From Thermoleophilales bacterium (lineage in GTDB: Bacteria > Actinomycetota > Thermoleophilia > Solirubrobacterales > 70-9), in the NCBI GenBank assembly GCA_020636895.1, contig JACJWZ010000001.1, forward strand, positions 930,001 through 994,000: a DNA stretch of 64,000 nt, read 5' to 3'. The notes beneath the pieces are model-generated. The model did not search any database. It was not told where the DNA came from and saw nothing but the letters and a program-made list of their open reading frames with translations. Made by a program: the position numbers and the translations under genes. Below, one piece after another: positions 50,994-59,753 of the stretch; the stretch's first letter is position 1, and each line of letters starts with the position of its first letter.

Positions 50994-51683
50994 ATGCCCG
51001 AGCCGATCAGAGTCGCCGTCGCCGGTGCCGCCGGGCGCATGGGTGCCACCGTCTGCGACGCCGTCGAGGCGGCCGAGGGCCTCGAGCTCAGCGGTCGCGC
51101 CGACCCGGCGCTGGATACGGAGCTCGCGGACGTGCTCGACGCGGCTGACGTCGTCGTCGACTTCACGATCCCCGACACGGCTCTCGGCAACGCCATCAAC
51201 TGCTTGGAGGCGGGGGTCAGCGTCGTCGTCGGCACGACCGGCTTCGACCTCGGCGCGCTGCGCGAGGCCGCGGAGCGGAGTTGGAGCGGGGGAGAGGGAC
51301 CACGCGCCTTCGTCGCGCCTAACTTCGCGATCGGCGCGGTGCTGATGATGCAGATCGGCAGAGCGGTCGCCGCACACATGCCGGAGGTCGAGATCGTCGA
51401 GCTCCACCACGACCGCAAGCTCGACAAGCCGTCCGGGACCGCCGCCCGCACCGCCGAGCTGCTCCGCGACGCCGGAGCCAACGTGCACGAGCCGATCCAC
51501 TCGATCCGCCTGCCGGGCCTCGTCGCCCATCAGGAGCTCGTCTTCGGAGGCGAGGGGCAGACCTTGACCATCCGCCACGACTCGATCGACCGCAGCTCCT
51601 TCATGCCGGGCGTCGTGCTCGCGTGCCGCCGCGTCGGCTCCCTTCCCGACCCCCTGACGGTCGGGCTCGAAGCGCTGCTCTGA
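50994..51683 (+). CDS. dapB: 4-hydroxy-tetrahydrodipicolinate reductase
   Basis: 229 residues, slightly short but complete. Rossmann start VAVAGAAGRMGATVCDAV, VDFTIPDTALGN, GTTGFD, APNFAIGAVLM, and the substrate loop ELHHDRKLDKPSGTA with the catalytic His/Lys pair. Second step of the diaminopimelate/lysine branch, reducing the DapA product with NAD(P)H. It lies between the M16 peptidase and an amidase; dapA follows the amidase. Confidence 0.95.
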   Translation: MPEPIRVAVAGAAGRMGATVCDAVEAAEGLELSGRADPALDTELADVLDAADVVVDFTIPDTALGNAINCLEAGVSVVVGTTGFDLGALREAAERSWSGGEGPRAFVAPNFAIGAVLMMQIGRAVAAHMPEVEIVELHHDRKLDKPSGTAARTAELLRDAGANVHEPIHSIRLPGLVAHQELVFGGEGQTLTIRHDSIDRSSFMPGVVLACRRVGSLPDPLTVGLEALL

Positions 51684-51711
51684 GCTCCATCCGGCCGCGC
51701 GGGCGGCGGCT

Positions 51712-51757
51712 ATAGGGTTCGGGCGCACCCCGACGGAATCTGAAGTGAGGAGAGAGA
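51712..51757 (+). promoter_or_regulatory. Promoter candidate and strong ribosome-binding site of the amidase
   Basis: TATAGG at 51712-51717 resembles a -10 box, and GAGGAGAGAGAA directly precedes GTG 51759. Together they suggest that the amidase can be transcribed on its own from the dapB-amidase gap. Confidence 0.35.
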
Positions 51758-51758
51758 A

Positions 51759-53243
51759 GTGAGCGACGATCTGGCCCGGATGGACGCGACCGCGCAAGCG
51801 GAGCTCGTGGAGTCGGGGGATGCGACGCCCGTCGAGCTGCTGGAGGCGGCGCTCGAGCGCGCAGCGCAGGTCAACCCGGAGATCAACGCGATCATCCACG
51901 ACCTCGCCGACGAGGCGCGCGAGCAGGCCGCCGCCGACGTTCCCGACGGGCCCTTCAAGGGCGTCCCGTTCCTGCTCAAGGACCTCGGCGCCGCCTACGC
52001 GGGCCAGCCGCTGCACATGGGGATGCGTCTGCTCAAGGAGGCGGACTTCCGCGCCCCGGTCGACACCTTCCTCGCCGAGCGCTTCCGCGCCGCGGGCCTG
52101 ATCACGTTCGGCAAGACCAACACCCCAGAGCTCGGGATCCTGCCCACCAGCGAGCCCGAGGCCTACGGCCCCTCGAAGAACCCGTGGGACACGACCCGGA
52201 CGCCGGGGGGCTCCTCGGGTGGCTCCGCGGCCGCGGTCGCAGCCGGGATCGTGCCGATGGCGCACGCCAACGACGGCGGCGGCTCGATCCGGATCCCCGC
52301 CTCCAACTGCGGGCTCGTCGGGTTGAAGCCGACCCGGCAGCGGATCACCGAGGGCCCGCTGGTCGGCGACAACTTCTCGGGCCTCACCTGCGAGCTGGTG
52401 GTCTCGCGCTCGGTGCGCGACACGGCCCGGATCCTCGACGCGGTCGAGGGCTCCGCGCCCGGTGACCCCTACGTCGCGCCGGCGCCGCTGCGCCCCTATG
52501 TGGAGGAGCTGACCGACGAATCGACGGGCCTGCGGATCGGGACGATGACGCAGCCGGCGGTCGCTTCCGACGTCGATCCCGAGTGCGTCGCCGCCGTCGA
52601 GGTGGCGGCCCGGATCCTGAGCGATCTCGGCCACGAGGTCGACGATTCCTCGCCGCTCGACCTGATGCCGCAGGGCGACGAGGAGGCGGGGATGCAGATC
52701 CAGGACAGCTTCCTGACCCGTTGGGGGGCCGGCCAGGCCGCGTTGATCTCCCAGATGGAGATGCTGATCGGGCGCGAGATCACCCCCGACGATGTCGAGC
52801 CCCTCACCTGGGCGCTGACCGAGATCGGGCGCGATCGCACGTCGGGTCGCTACCTGGCCGACGTCGCGTTGCACCACGGCGTCTCGCGCCTGATCGCGGG
52901 CTGGTACGCGGGCGGCCACGACCTGCTGCTGACCCCGACGATGGCCGAGGTCGCCCCGAAGCTCGGCTCCTTCGACCAGCATGGGGACAACCCGATGGAT
53001 GCCTTCCACCGCGCGTTCCCGTCGGGAGCCTTCACGGCGCTCTTCAACATCACCGGCCAGCCGGCGATCTCACTGCCGCTCCACTGGACCGAGGAGGGGG
53101 TACCGGTCGGGGCGCAGCTCGTCGCCCCGTTCGGCCGCGAGGACCTGCTGCTGCGGGTTGCAGCCCAGGTGGAGCGTGCCGCGCCCTGGGCCGACCGAAT
53201 TCCGCCGGTCTTCGCGGGCGCCGTGGCCGGCGATGCCGCGTGA
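51759..53243 (+). CDS. Amidase signature family hydrolase
   Basis: 494 residues from GTG 51759. The amidase Ser-Ser-Lys triad is readable: Lys in [11 protein letters not shown] near 72, and [36 protein letters not shown] near 150-185 containing both serines. [10 protein letters not shown] and the later [22 protein letters not shown] are family-typical. It hydrolyses amides or nitrile-derived amides; GatA is unlikely because gatB and gatC are absent and the C-terminal part differs. It separates dapB from dapA, and no direct role in lysine synthesis is known for this family. Confidence 0.92.
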   Translation: MSDDLARMDATAQAELVESGDATPVELLEAALERAAQVNPEINAIIHDLADEAREQAAADVPDGPFKGVPFLLKDLGAAYAGQPLHMGMRLLKEADFRAPVDTFLAERFRAAGLITFGKTNTPELGILPTSEPEAYGPSKNPWDTTRTPGGSSGGSAAAVAAGIVPMAHANDGGGSIRIPASNCGLVGLKPTRQRITEGPLVGDNFSGLTCELVVSRSVRDTARILDAVEGSAPGDPYVAPAPLRPYVEELTDESTGLRIGTMTQPAVASDVDPECVAAVEVAARILSDLGHEVDDSSPLDLMPQGDEEAGMQIQDSFLTRWGAGQAALISQMEMLIGREITPDDVEPLTWALTEIGRDRTSGRYLADVALHHGVSRLIAGWYAGGHDLLLTPTMAEVAPKLGSFDQHGDNPMDAFHRAFPSGAFTALFNITGQPAISLPLHWTEEGVPVGAQLVAPFGREDLLLRVAAQVERAAPWADRIPPVFAGAVAGDAA

Positions 53244-53261
53244 GGGCATAACCTGCCTCGC

Positions 53262-54131
53262 ATGACCGACCTCGGAGGCGTCCTCACGGCGATGGCCACG
53301 CCCTTCGACCCCGACGGCGGGGTCGATCACGGCGCGGCGGCGAAGCTCGCCGCATACCTGCTCGAGAACGGCAGCGACGGTCTCGTCGTGGCCGGCAGCA
53401 CGGGCGAGGCGGCGACGCTCGACGACGAGGAGCAGATCGCGCTCCTGCGCACGGTGCGGAGCGAGGTCGGCGAAGACGTGCTGCTGATCTGCGGCAGCGG
53501 AACGAACGACACCCGCCACTCCGTGAACCTGACGCGCGCCGCCGACGAGGCCGGCGCCGACGCGATGCTCGTCGTCACCCCCTACTACGTGAAGCCGAAC
53601 CCGGCCGGCATTCGCGCCCACGTGGAAGCCGTGGCCGCAGCCACCGAGAAGCCGATCGTCCTCTACAACATCCCCTCACGGGTGGTGGTCAACGTCTCTC
53701 CCGCCGAGCTCGCCGAGCTCGCCGAGATCGACAACGTGCTCGCGGTCAAGCAGGCCAACAGCGACGAGCTCGAGCCGATCGACGGCCTCGCGGTGCTGGC
53801 GGGCAACGACGAAATCTTCCTCCGCGCCCTCGAGCTCGGGCTTGCGGGGGGCATCCTCGTCGCCTCGCACCTGGTCGGGCCGCAGCTGGCGGAGATGAGG
53901 GATCTCGTCGATGCCGGTGAGCCCGAGCGCGCGCGGGAGATCGACGCCACCCTGCAGGACCTCTACTCGGCGCTCGGGGTCACGACCAACCCGATGCCGC
54001 TGAAGGCCGCACTCGGGATGCTCGGGATCTGCTCGGAGCGGATGCGGCTGCCGATGGTGCCCTGCGACGAGGGACAGCGCGCCGTGGTCCGCGCCGCGCT
54101 CGAGCGCCTCGACATGCCGGCGGTGGCCTAG
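53262..54131 (+). CDS. dapA: 4-hydroxy-tetrahydrodipicolinate synthase
   Basis: 289 residues. Class I aldolase-fold enzyme condensing pyruvate with aspartate semialdehyde. VLTAMATPFDPDGGVD, GSTGEAATL near 47-55, VVTPYYVKPNP with the catalytic Tyr, YNIPSRVVVN, and the Schiff-base Lys in LAVKQANSD. The lysine-proximal residues differ a little from the common GVKEAS. Its last codon is directly followed by the rnj start, so both are probably co-translated. Confidence 0.94.
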   Translation: MTDLGGVLTAMATPFDPDGGVDHGAAAKLAAYLLENGSDGLVVAGSTGEAATLDDEEQIALLRTVRSEVGEDVLLICGSGTNDTRHSVNLTRAADEAGADAMLVVTPYYVKPNPAGIRAHVEAVAAATEKPIVLYNIPSRVVVNVSPAELAELAEIDNVLAVKQANSDELEPIDGLAVLAGNDEIFLRALELGLAGGILVASHLVGPQLAEMRDLVDAGEPERAREIDATLQDLYSALGVTTNPMPLKAALGMLGICSERMRLPMVPCDEGQRAVVRAALERLDMPAVA

Positions 54132-55799
54132 ATGAGCTCGAAGCTCCGCATCCTCCCGCTCGGCGGGCTCGGCGAGATCGGCAAGAACATGACGGTCGTC
54201 GAGCTCAACGACCGGATCGTGATCGTCGACACGGGCCTCATGTTCCCGACGGCGGAGATGCTCGGGATCGATCTCGTCCTGCCCGACTTCTCCTACCTGC
54301 GCGATCGCCTCGACGACATCGAGGCGATCGTCCTCACCCACGGTCACGAGGACCACGTCGGCGCGCTGCCTTACGTGCTGCGCGAGATCGGTATCCCGCC
54401 CGCGATCTACGGGGGCAGGCTGACGATCGGGATGGTTCGCTCCAAGCTCGAGGAGCACAAGCTCCGCGACGTGCCGCTGCGGGACCTGAGCCCGGGGACG
54501 ATCGAGGAGGCGGGCCCGTTCGGCATCGAGATGGTCCACATGTCGCACTCGATCCCGGATGCGTGCGCGGTCGCGATCCACACCGATCTCGGGCCGATCC
54601 TGCTGACGGGCGACTACAAGTTCGACCAGACCCCGGTCGACGGTCAACCGGCCGACTTCGCGCGGTTGGCCGAGCTCGGCTCGGAGGGACTGCTCTGCCT
54701 CTGCGGCGACTCGACGAATGCCGATCGCCCCGGCGTCGCGACGTCGGAGTCGAGCGTCGGCCCGGCCCTGCTGGAGACGTTCTCGCGAGCCGAGGGACGG
54801 ATCATCGTCACCTGCTTCGCCTCGAACGTGCATCGCGTGCAACAGGTCGTCGACGCCGCCGAGAGGCTCGGGCGCAAGGTGGCGCTGGTCGGGCGCTCGA
54901 TGCGGAAGAACTTCAACATCGCCTCCAATCTCGGACTCGCAAGCGCGCCGGACGGGATCCTGATCCAGCCGCGTGAGATCGAGGACTACCCCGACGACGA
55001 GGTCATCGCGATCTCGACCGGGAGCCAGGGGGAGCCGCTCTCGGCGCTGCGGCGGATGGCGCACGGCGACCACCGCGACGTCGAGCTCCACTCCGGCGAC
55101 ACCGTCGTCTTCTCGGCCACGCCGGTCCCCGGCAACGAGCGCTCCGTCAACGAGACGATCGACCGCATCTTCGAGATCGGCGCCCGCGTGATCACCGCCG
55201 CCGATGCCCCGATCCACGCCTCCGGCCACGGCTACCAGGAGGACATGAAGCTGATGCTCAACCTGACCCGGCCGAAGTACGTGATGCCGATGCACGGCGA
55301 CTACAAGCGCCTGCGTTTGCACGCCGGCCTCGCCGAGGCGGTCGGGATCGAGCGTGAGCGGATCTTCCAATCGCGCAACGGTGTCCCGCTTGAGATCACG
55401 GCGGGCAACGCCCGGCTCGGCGACGACGTCGGCGCCGGGATGATCTTCGTCGACGGCCTCGAGCTCGGCGAGCCCGACGACGCCGCGCTCCGCGATCGTC
55501 GCACCCTCTCGGCGGACGGCGTGGTCATCGTCGCCGTCACCGTCTCCTTCGAGGACTCCGAGATCGCCGCCGACCCCGAGATCGCCTTCCGCGGGGTCCC
55601 GTTCGGCGACGACGAGGACTCCGAGCGGCTCCTGGAGGAGCTTGCCGACGCCGTCGAGGAGGCGGTCGAGGACGCGCTCGACGGCAAGGCCCGCGAGCCC
55701 GCGCTGATCCGCAAGGACGTCCACGACGTCGTCGCGAAGCTGATCGACAAGCGCCTGCGGAGACGGCCGATGGTCCTGCCCGTGGTCGTCGAGGTCTGA
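54132..55799 (+). CDS. rnj: Ribonuclease J
   Basis: 555 residues, the usual RNase J length. Metallo-beta-lactamase/beta-CASP fold: LPLGGLGEIGKNMTVVE, the zinc motif THGHEDHVGALPYV near 73-86, SHSIPDA, GDYKFDQTPVDG, GDSTNADRPG, beta-CASP parts such as GRSMRKNFNIAS and STGSQGEPLSAL, and HASGHGYQEDMK. Endo- and 5'-3' exonuclease of mRNA and rRNA. It follows dapA directly, as in mycobacteria. The next gene converges from the other strand. Confidence 0.96.
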   Translation: MSSKLRILPLGGLGEIGKNMTVVELNDRIVIVDTGLMFPTAEMLGIDLVLPDFSYLRDRLDDIEAIVLTHGHEDHVGALPYVLREIGIPPAIYGGRLTIGMVRSKLEEHKLRDVPLRDLSPGTIEEAGPFGIEMVHMSHSIPDACAVAIHTDLGPILLTGDYKFDQTPVDGQPADFARLAELGSEGLLCLCGDSTNADRPGVATSESSVGPALLETFSRAEGRIIVTCFASNVHRVQQVVDAAERLGRKVALVGRSMRKNFNIASNLGLASAPDGILIQPREIEDYPDDEVIAISTGSQGEPLSALRRMAHGDHRDVELHSGDTVVFSATPVPGNERSVNETIDRIFEIGARVITAADAPIHASGHGYQEDMKLMLNLTRPKYVMPMHGDYKRLRLHAGLAEAVGIERERIFQSRNGVPLEITAGNARLGDDVGAGMIFVDGLELGEPDDAALRDRRTLSADGVVIVAVTVSFEDSEIAADPEIAFRGVPFGDDEDSERLLEELADAVEEAVEDALDGKAREPALIRKDVHDVVAKLIDKRLRRRPMVLPVVVEV

Positions 55800-55851
55800 C
55801 GGCCGCCCGACGCTCACCGGAGCCGCCGGCCGCTTCCGGAAGCGTGGCGCC
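55800..55851. terminator. Hairpin region between convergent rnj and DUF445 genes
   Basis: CGCTTCCGGAAGCG forms a perfect 14-base palindrome close to the middle of the 52-base gap, with GGCCG/CGGCC segments around it. It could act as a bidirectional transcript end, but no T-run is present on either strand. Confidence 0.4.
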
Positions 55852-57129
55852 TCAGCTGAAGATCGCCAGGTGCAGGAGGCCGCCGGCGAAGCCGAGCACG
55901 GCGCCGTGGAGGTACAGCATCCACTCGTCCTCCCGAATCACGGTGCGCAGCATCTCCGAGAAGTCGGTCGCCGACATCTCCTTCATCCGCACCGTGATCA
56001 GGTCCTCGATCTCCGAGCGCTGCGCCTCGTTGAAGTCGGGATCGGAGAGTGGGGTCATCGTGTAGCCGACGGCCTCGGTGGCGACGCTCTCGCGGATCGT
56101 GTCGTAGCGATCGGTCCCGACCGCCACCCGTACGGCGACCTGGGCGTAGCCGGTGGCGCGGTCGATCGCGGGACGCAGGGACGTGACGATCAGCTTCCGC
56201 GTGCGGTCGGACTGGCGCCCGTGCAGGAGCTCCTCGCCGAGGTTCGTCAGGTTGAGGATGTCCTCGGAGATGACCTGCGAGTAGATCCCCGCGACCTCCG
56301 GCTGCCGGCGTAGGAACAGCCCTTGGAACCGGAAGGGCCCGTAGTGGCGCTCCTCGACCGGCTCGAAGATCATCTGGATCGCGACCAGGTTGGTCGCGTA
56401 GCCGATCAGGACGCCCGCGATCGGCAGCAGCCACCACTGATGGAGCAGGAGCTCGGTGACGATCGCGGTCGGAATCCCGAGCAGGAGCCCGAACCAGAAC
56501 CCGAAGTTGACGATGAACTTCAGCTCCTTGCGGCCGATCTCGAGGAAGATGCGGTTGGCGAGCTCGGGCCGCTCCTCCATCTTGCGGATCACCATCAGTT
56601 TCACGTCCATGAGGTGGTCGATGTCGCGGCCGATCCCGTCGGTGACCGACCTGACGACGTCGGGAAGCTGCTCCTGCACACGCGCGTGGACGGCCTCGCG
56701 CACGCGCGGAGGGAGGTCGTTCCAGAGGCCGGGATGCTCTCGCCGCACCGTCCGTTCGACCAGCTCGCGGATGTCGTCACGCGAGCTCTCGACGATGTGC
56801 TCGGCGATCGCGTCGGGATCGAGGGACTCGTAGAACTCCTTCGGGCTGCCGAGCTTGGCGATCCCCTTGTCGACTGAGATCGAGCCCATCTTCGCGGCCC
56901 GCGAGGGCACGATCCCCTGCCACCCGAACCCCCCGTGCGTGAGACCGATCGGGACTTGCCGCACGCGGCGCGGGAAGAAGCGCGACAGCGACGCGAGCCC
57001 GGGAATCCGCACCCCGCGGAAGCGCACGGGGTAGAAGAGCATCCAGACGCCCGACCAGTTGGTCACGTACCCGATCGCCCCCGTGAACAGGGGTACGGTG
57101 AGCAGCCCGATCAGCTCCGAAGAATCCAA
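55852..57129 (-). CDS. DUF445 family membrane protein
   Basis: 425 residues. The N-terminal membrane segment (LLTVPLFTGAIGYVTNWSGVWMLFYPV) contains the GYxTNxxxxxMLF pattern of DUF445, repeated in the second half as IGYATNLVAIQMIFEPV. A central hydrophobic pair (FGFWFGLLLGIPTAIVTELLL, WWLLPIAGVLIG) and a C-terminal helix (LHGAVLGFAGGLLHLAIF) complete a four- to five-helix topology with long cytoplasmic stretches between. Function in the family is unknown; spore-related and envelope roles have been proposed for relatives. Upstream lies the structured non-coding stretch. Confidence 0.88.
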   Translation of the reverse strand: MDSSELIGLLTVPLFTGAIGYVTNWSGVWMLFYPVRFRGVRIPGLASLSRFFPRRVRQVPIGLTHGGFGWQGIVPSRAAKMGSISVDKGIAKLGSPKEFYESLDPDAIAEHIVESSRDDIRELVERTVRREHPGLWNDLPPRVREAVHARVQEQLPDVVRSVTDGIGRDIDHLMDVKLMVIRKMEERPELANRIFLEIGRKELKFIVNFGFWFGLLLGIPTAIVTELLLHQWWLLPIAGVLIGYATNLVAIQMIFEPVEERHYGPFRFQGLFLRRQPEVAGIYSQVISEDILNLTNLGEELLHGRQSDRTRKLIVTSLRPAIDRATGYAQVAVRVAVGTDRYDTIRESVATEAVGYTMTPLSDPDFNEAQRSEIEDLITVRMKEMSATDFSEMLRTVIREDEWMLYLHGAVLGFAGGLLHLAIFS

Positions 57130-57286
57130 GTCCCCTACCTGCGCGGCAGCCTACTCAGGCCTTCGCCCTGGCGTCAGCGGTACGAGCGAACCCGCGAAGC
57201 GACGAGCGGCACCTCAGCGCTGATCCTTGCGCAAGCGTTCCCGGCGTCAGCCCCACAGCGACGGGGCGAAGCCCCGAGCGAGCGCC

Positions 57287-57398
57287 CTTTTTTGTCGAGG
57301 CTGCGGGCCCGGATGGCAAGGAAGAGTCCGGCGCCGTGGCCGCCAGGCCACAAGCCGGGCGATGACGCCGCCAGCCGGCCCCGCAGTCCGACAAAAAG
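57287..57398. repeat. Inverted repeat with T/A-run ends
   Basis: CTTTTTTGTCGAGGCTGCGGG (57287-57307) and CCCGCAGTCCGACAAAAAG (57380-57398) are inverted copies differing at about three positions, 72 bases apart. On the minus strand the whole block lies just after the terminator of the histidine kinase transcript. It could be the closed stem of a small RNA or a miniature mobile-element remnant. Confidence 0.65.
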
Positions 57399-57434
57399 AG
57401 GCCCGCCGGACCAGGGAGGGGAGTCCGGCGGGCC
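57393..57434 (-). terminator. Intrinsic terminator downstream of the histidine kinase
   Basis: On the minus strand GGCCCGCCGGAC pairs perfectly with GTCCGGCGGGCC (12 base pairs, 11-base C-rich loop) and is followed by CTCTTTTTGT. It is a textbook rho-independent terminator about 120 bases after the kinase stop. Confidence 0.92.
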
Positions 57435-57540
57435 GAATTGGCTCAGGCTGGGCCAATTTGTCCCGTCACCGACCGAACTTGGGGGGAGGTCAGGTGACGG
57501 TTCTTGTGTCTCGTCCGCGGCGGAGTCTGTAGCCGCGGTC
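57393..57540 (-). ncRNA. Candidate structured small RNA with C-rich loops (6C-like)
   Basis: Four hairpins follow one another on the minus strand: CCGCGGC/GCCGCGG (57532-57538 with 57515-57521), CCGTCACC/GGTGACGG (57493-57500 with 57463-57470) whose loop contains CCTCCCCCC, AATTGGC/GCCAATT (57436-57442 with 57452-57458), and the terminator hairpin whose loop is TCCCCTCCCTG. Hairpins with runs of C in the loops, the last acting as terminator, recall the actinobacterial 6C RNA. TTTAGA (57539-57544) could be its -10. It may equally be only the 3' end of the kinase mRNA. Confidence 0.45.
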
Positions 57541-57551
57541 TAAACGCTGAC

Positions 57552-58955
57552 TCAAGCGGAAGCAATTGTTCGCTCAAACTTCTCGGCCAGCGGAAGCAGG
57601 ACCGTGAAGCTGGCGCCGCCGTCGTTGCACGCCGCTACGTCGCCGCCGTGTCCGCGAGCGACCGCGCGCACGATCGCGAGGCCGAGACCGGTCCCGCTGC
57701 GGCGCGACCGATCGGCCGGCACACCCGCCCGCACGAACCGGTCGAAGATCTGCCGCTCCATCCCCTCGGGGAGGCCGGGGCCGTCGTCTCGGATGCGCAG
57801 CTCAGCTTGCTCGCCTGCGACGGCCACGCGGAGCTCGACCTTGGTTCCCGGTGGCGTGTGGCTCACCGCGTTCTCGAGCAGGTTGAGGACCATCCGGTGG
57901 AGCTCGTCGGCGTTTCCGCGCACCGGCACGTCACGCTCGATGTCGGTGACGAACTCGTACCCCTCGGCGATCGGGAGCAGCTCCTCGAGCGCCTCCGAGG
58001 CGATCGTTCCGAGGTCGCATTGCGATCGTGTCCCGGTGCGCCCCGCGTCGGCGCGGGCGAGCAGCAGGAGGTCGCCGACGAGCCGGTTCATGCGCTTGGA
58101 GCTGCGCAACGCCGAAGCGATAGCCGCCTGATCGTCCTCGTCGGCATCGACGGCGGCCGAATGCTCCAGGAGCTCCAGGTTGGCGAGGATGCTCGTCAAC
58201 GGCGTGCGCAGCTCGTGCGAGGCGTCGGCGACGAACTCTCGCTGGCGCTTGATCGTCTCGTCGGTCTCGGTCCTGGCGGCGTCGAGCTCCTGCAGCATCT
58301 GGTCGAAGGTCCGCGCCAGCTCGGCCACCTCGTCGTCGCTGGCGGGCTCGGGGATTCGCTTGGACGGGTCCCGGGTCGCCGCGATGTCGCGGGCGGCGGC
58401 GGTCATCGCCGCGATCGGCCGCATCGCCCGGTTGGCAACCGCCATCCCGGCCAGCCCCGCGAGCACGGTGCCGATGGCGACGCCCCCGCCGAGGAAGAGC
58501 CAGAGCCGGTTGATGGTGTCGTCAACCACCGTCTCGGGTCGCGCGTACTGGACGAAACGCGGGGCGCCCGTGCCGAGGATCGAGTCGCTGGCCGAGACGA
58601 TGGGAGCGGCGGCGACGTCGAGATCCCCGGATCTGGTGATCGTGCCGGGCTGCGGGGGCCCGAGCTCGACGGGGGAGGAGTCGAAGCCGGGTACGGCGAC
58701 GCCCGTTTGGTAGACGACGCGGACGACGGAGTCCTCGGTGAGCCCGAGGCCGCGCCCGTTCTGTCCGGCGATCCGGGTCGCGTTCGTCTGCAGATCGTCC
58801 TTGAAGTCGTTGTGGAGCCGGTTGCTGGTGAGCCGACCGACGACCGCCGCGAAGCCGATCAGGATCACCGCCGTCAGCGCGGCGGAGACGAGCGCGATCC
58901 GGAACCGCACGGGAAGCCGGCGAGAGCGCGCGTAGAGCTCCCTGAGCCGCCTCAT
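57552..58955 (-). CDS. Two-component sensor histidine kinase
   Basis: 467 residues from ATG 58955; the open frame to 58991 overlaps the response regulator. Two membrane helices, about FRIALVSAALTAVILIGFAAVV and LWLFLGGGVAIGTVLAGLAGMAVA, enclose an extracytoplasmic sensor of about 130 residues. HAMP region (RPIAAMTAAARDIA), a coiled coil, the phosphoacceptor FVADASHELRTPLTSILANLELL, then N-box (MVLNLLENAVSHT), G1 (IRDDGPGLP), F-box and G2 (GTGLGLAIV). The architecture resembles mycobacterial MprB/TcrS-like kinases. It is followed by an intrinsic terminator. Confidence 0.94.
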   Translation of the reverse strand: MRRLRELYARSRRLPVRFRIALVSAALTAVILIGFAAVVGRLTSNRLHNDFKDDLQTNATRIAGQNGRGLGLTEDSVVRVVYQTGVAVPGFDSSPVELGPPQPGTITRSGDLDVAAAPIVSASDSILGTGAPRFVQYARPETVVDDTINRLWLFLGGGVAIGTVLAGLAGMAVANRAMRPIAAMTAAARDIAATRDPSKRIPEPASDDEVAELARTFDQMLQELDAARTETDETIKRQREFVADASHELRTPLTSILANLELLEHSAAVDADEDDQAAIASALRSSKRMNRLVGDLLLLARADAGRTGTRSQCDLGTIASEALEELLPIAEGYEFVTDIERDVPVRGNADELHRMVLNLLENAVSHTPPGTKVELRVAVAGEQAELRIRDDGPGLPEGMERQIFDRFVRAGVPADRSRRSGTGLGLAIVRAVARGHGGDVAACNDGGASFTVLLPLAEKFERTIASA

Positions 58956-58962
58956 CCCGCGC

Positions 58963-59649
58963 TCACACCCTGACCACGTATCCCGCACCACGCTTCGTGT
59001 GCAGGATCCGGTCCTCTCCTCCCTCCTCGAGCTTGCGCCTGAGGTTGCTGATGAAGACGTCGATCGTGTTGGTCATCGAGGTCGGGTCGTATCCCCAGAC
59101 CTCCTCGAGCAGCCGCTCGCGCGAGATCACGAGCCGTTCGTTCCTCATCAGGAACTCGAGCAGCTCGAACTCGCGGTTGGTCAGATCCACGACGCGCTCA
59201 CCACGCGTGACCTCGCGGGTGCCCGGGTTGAGGACGAGATCCCCGACGGTCAGCGAAGCGGTCCCGCGGGGAGGGCGGCGCCTCAGCAGGGCGCGCATCC
59301 GGGCGAGCAGCTCGTCCCGCTCGAACGGCTTGACGAGGTAGTCGTCGGCACCTGCGTCAAGCCCCTCGACGCGATCGTCGGTGTCGGAGCGGGCGGTCAG
59401 GATCAGGATCGGCACGTCGCCGTCGGCGCGCAGCCGCCGGCAGACCTCGACGCCGTCGATGTCGGGCAGTCCGAGGTCGAGTACGACGAGATCGGGGACG
59501 AACTCGACCGCCTGCCTGAGCCCGTCCTCACCGCTTGCGGCGCTTCGGACCTCGTGGCCCTCCTGGCGCAGCGACCTCCGCAGCACGTCGGCGATGTCCT
59601 CGTCGTCCTCGACGACGAGGACGCGTCCGGTCAGGTCTTCCTCGCTCAC
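58963..59649 (-). CDS. OmpR/PhoB family response regulator
   Basis: 228 residues from GTG 59649, preceded by TTGGGGGC as a ribosome-binding site. Receiver domain with VLVVEDDEDIADVLRR, the phosphorylated Asp in DLVVLDLGLPDIDGVEVCRRL, the Thr in ILILTARSD, and Lys in DYLVKPFERDEL. The winged-helix domain follows (VVDLTNREFELLEFLMRNERLVISRERLLEEVWGYD, NTIDVFISNLRRKLE, ILHTKRGAGYVVRV). It lies 7 bases before its partner kinase. The promoter must be in the 104-base gap shared with divergent ftsK. Confidence 0.95.
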   Translation of the reverse strand: MSEEDLTGRVLVVEDDEDIADVLRRSLRQEGHEVRSAASGEDGLRQAVEFVPDLVVLDLGLPDIDGVEVCRRLRADGDVPILILTARSDTDDRVEGLDAGADDYLVKPFERDELLARMRALLRRRPPRGTASLTVGDLVLNPGTREVTRGERVVDLTNREFELLEFLMRNERLVISRERLLEEVWGYDPTSMTNTIDVFISNLRRKLEEGGEDRILHTKRGAGYVVRV

Positions 59650-59753
59650 GCCCCCAAGTCTAAAGACCGGATCCGGCGGCGCGACAGCCCTCGGGCCGCC
59701 GGGAAGCCCGCTTGCGCAGGGGTCCGCGCGGTCGCGTCGAAGGAGGCTGCCAG

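Noticed and set aside
49818..53009. A 1063-codon minus-strand frame across the M16 peptidase, dapB and amidase genes.
   Set aside because: It is exactly antisense to three well-conserved genes, and its composition (Asp/Arg/Val-rich) is that of a reverse-complement shadow.
57155..57394. A 79-codon minus-strand frame between the kinase terminator and the DUF445 gene.
   Set aside because: It lies almost wholly inside the inverted-repeat/structured region, has no ribosome-binding site, and its peptide is low complexity.
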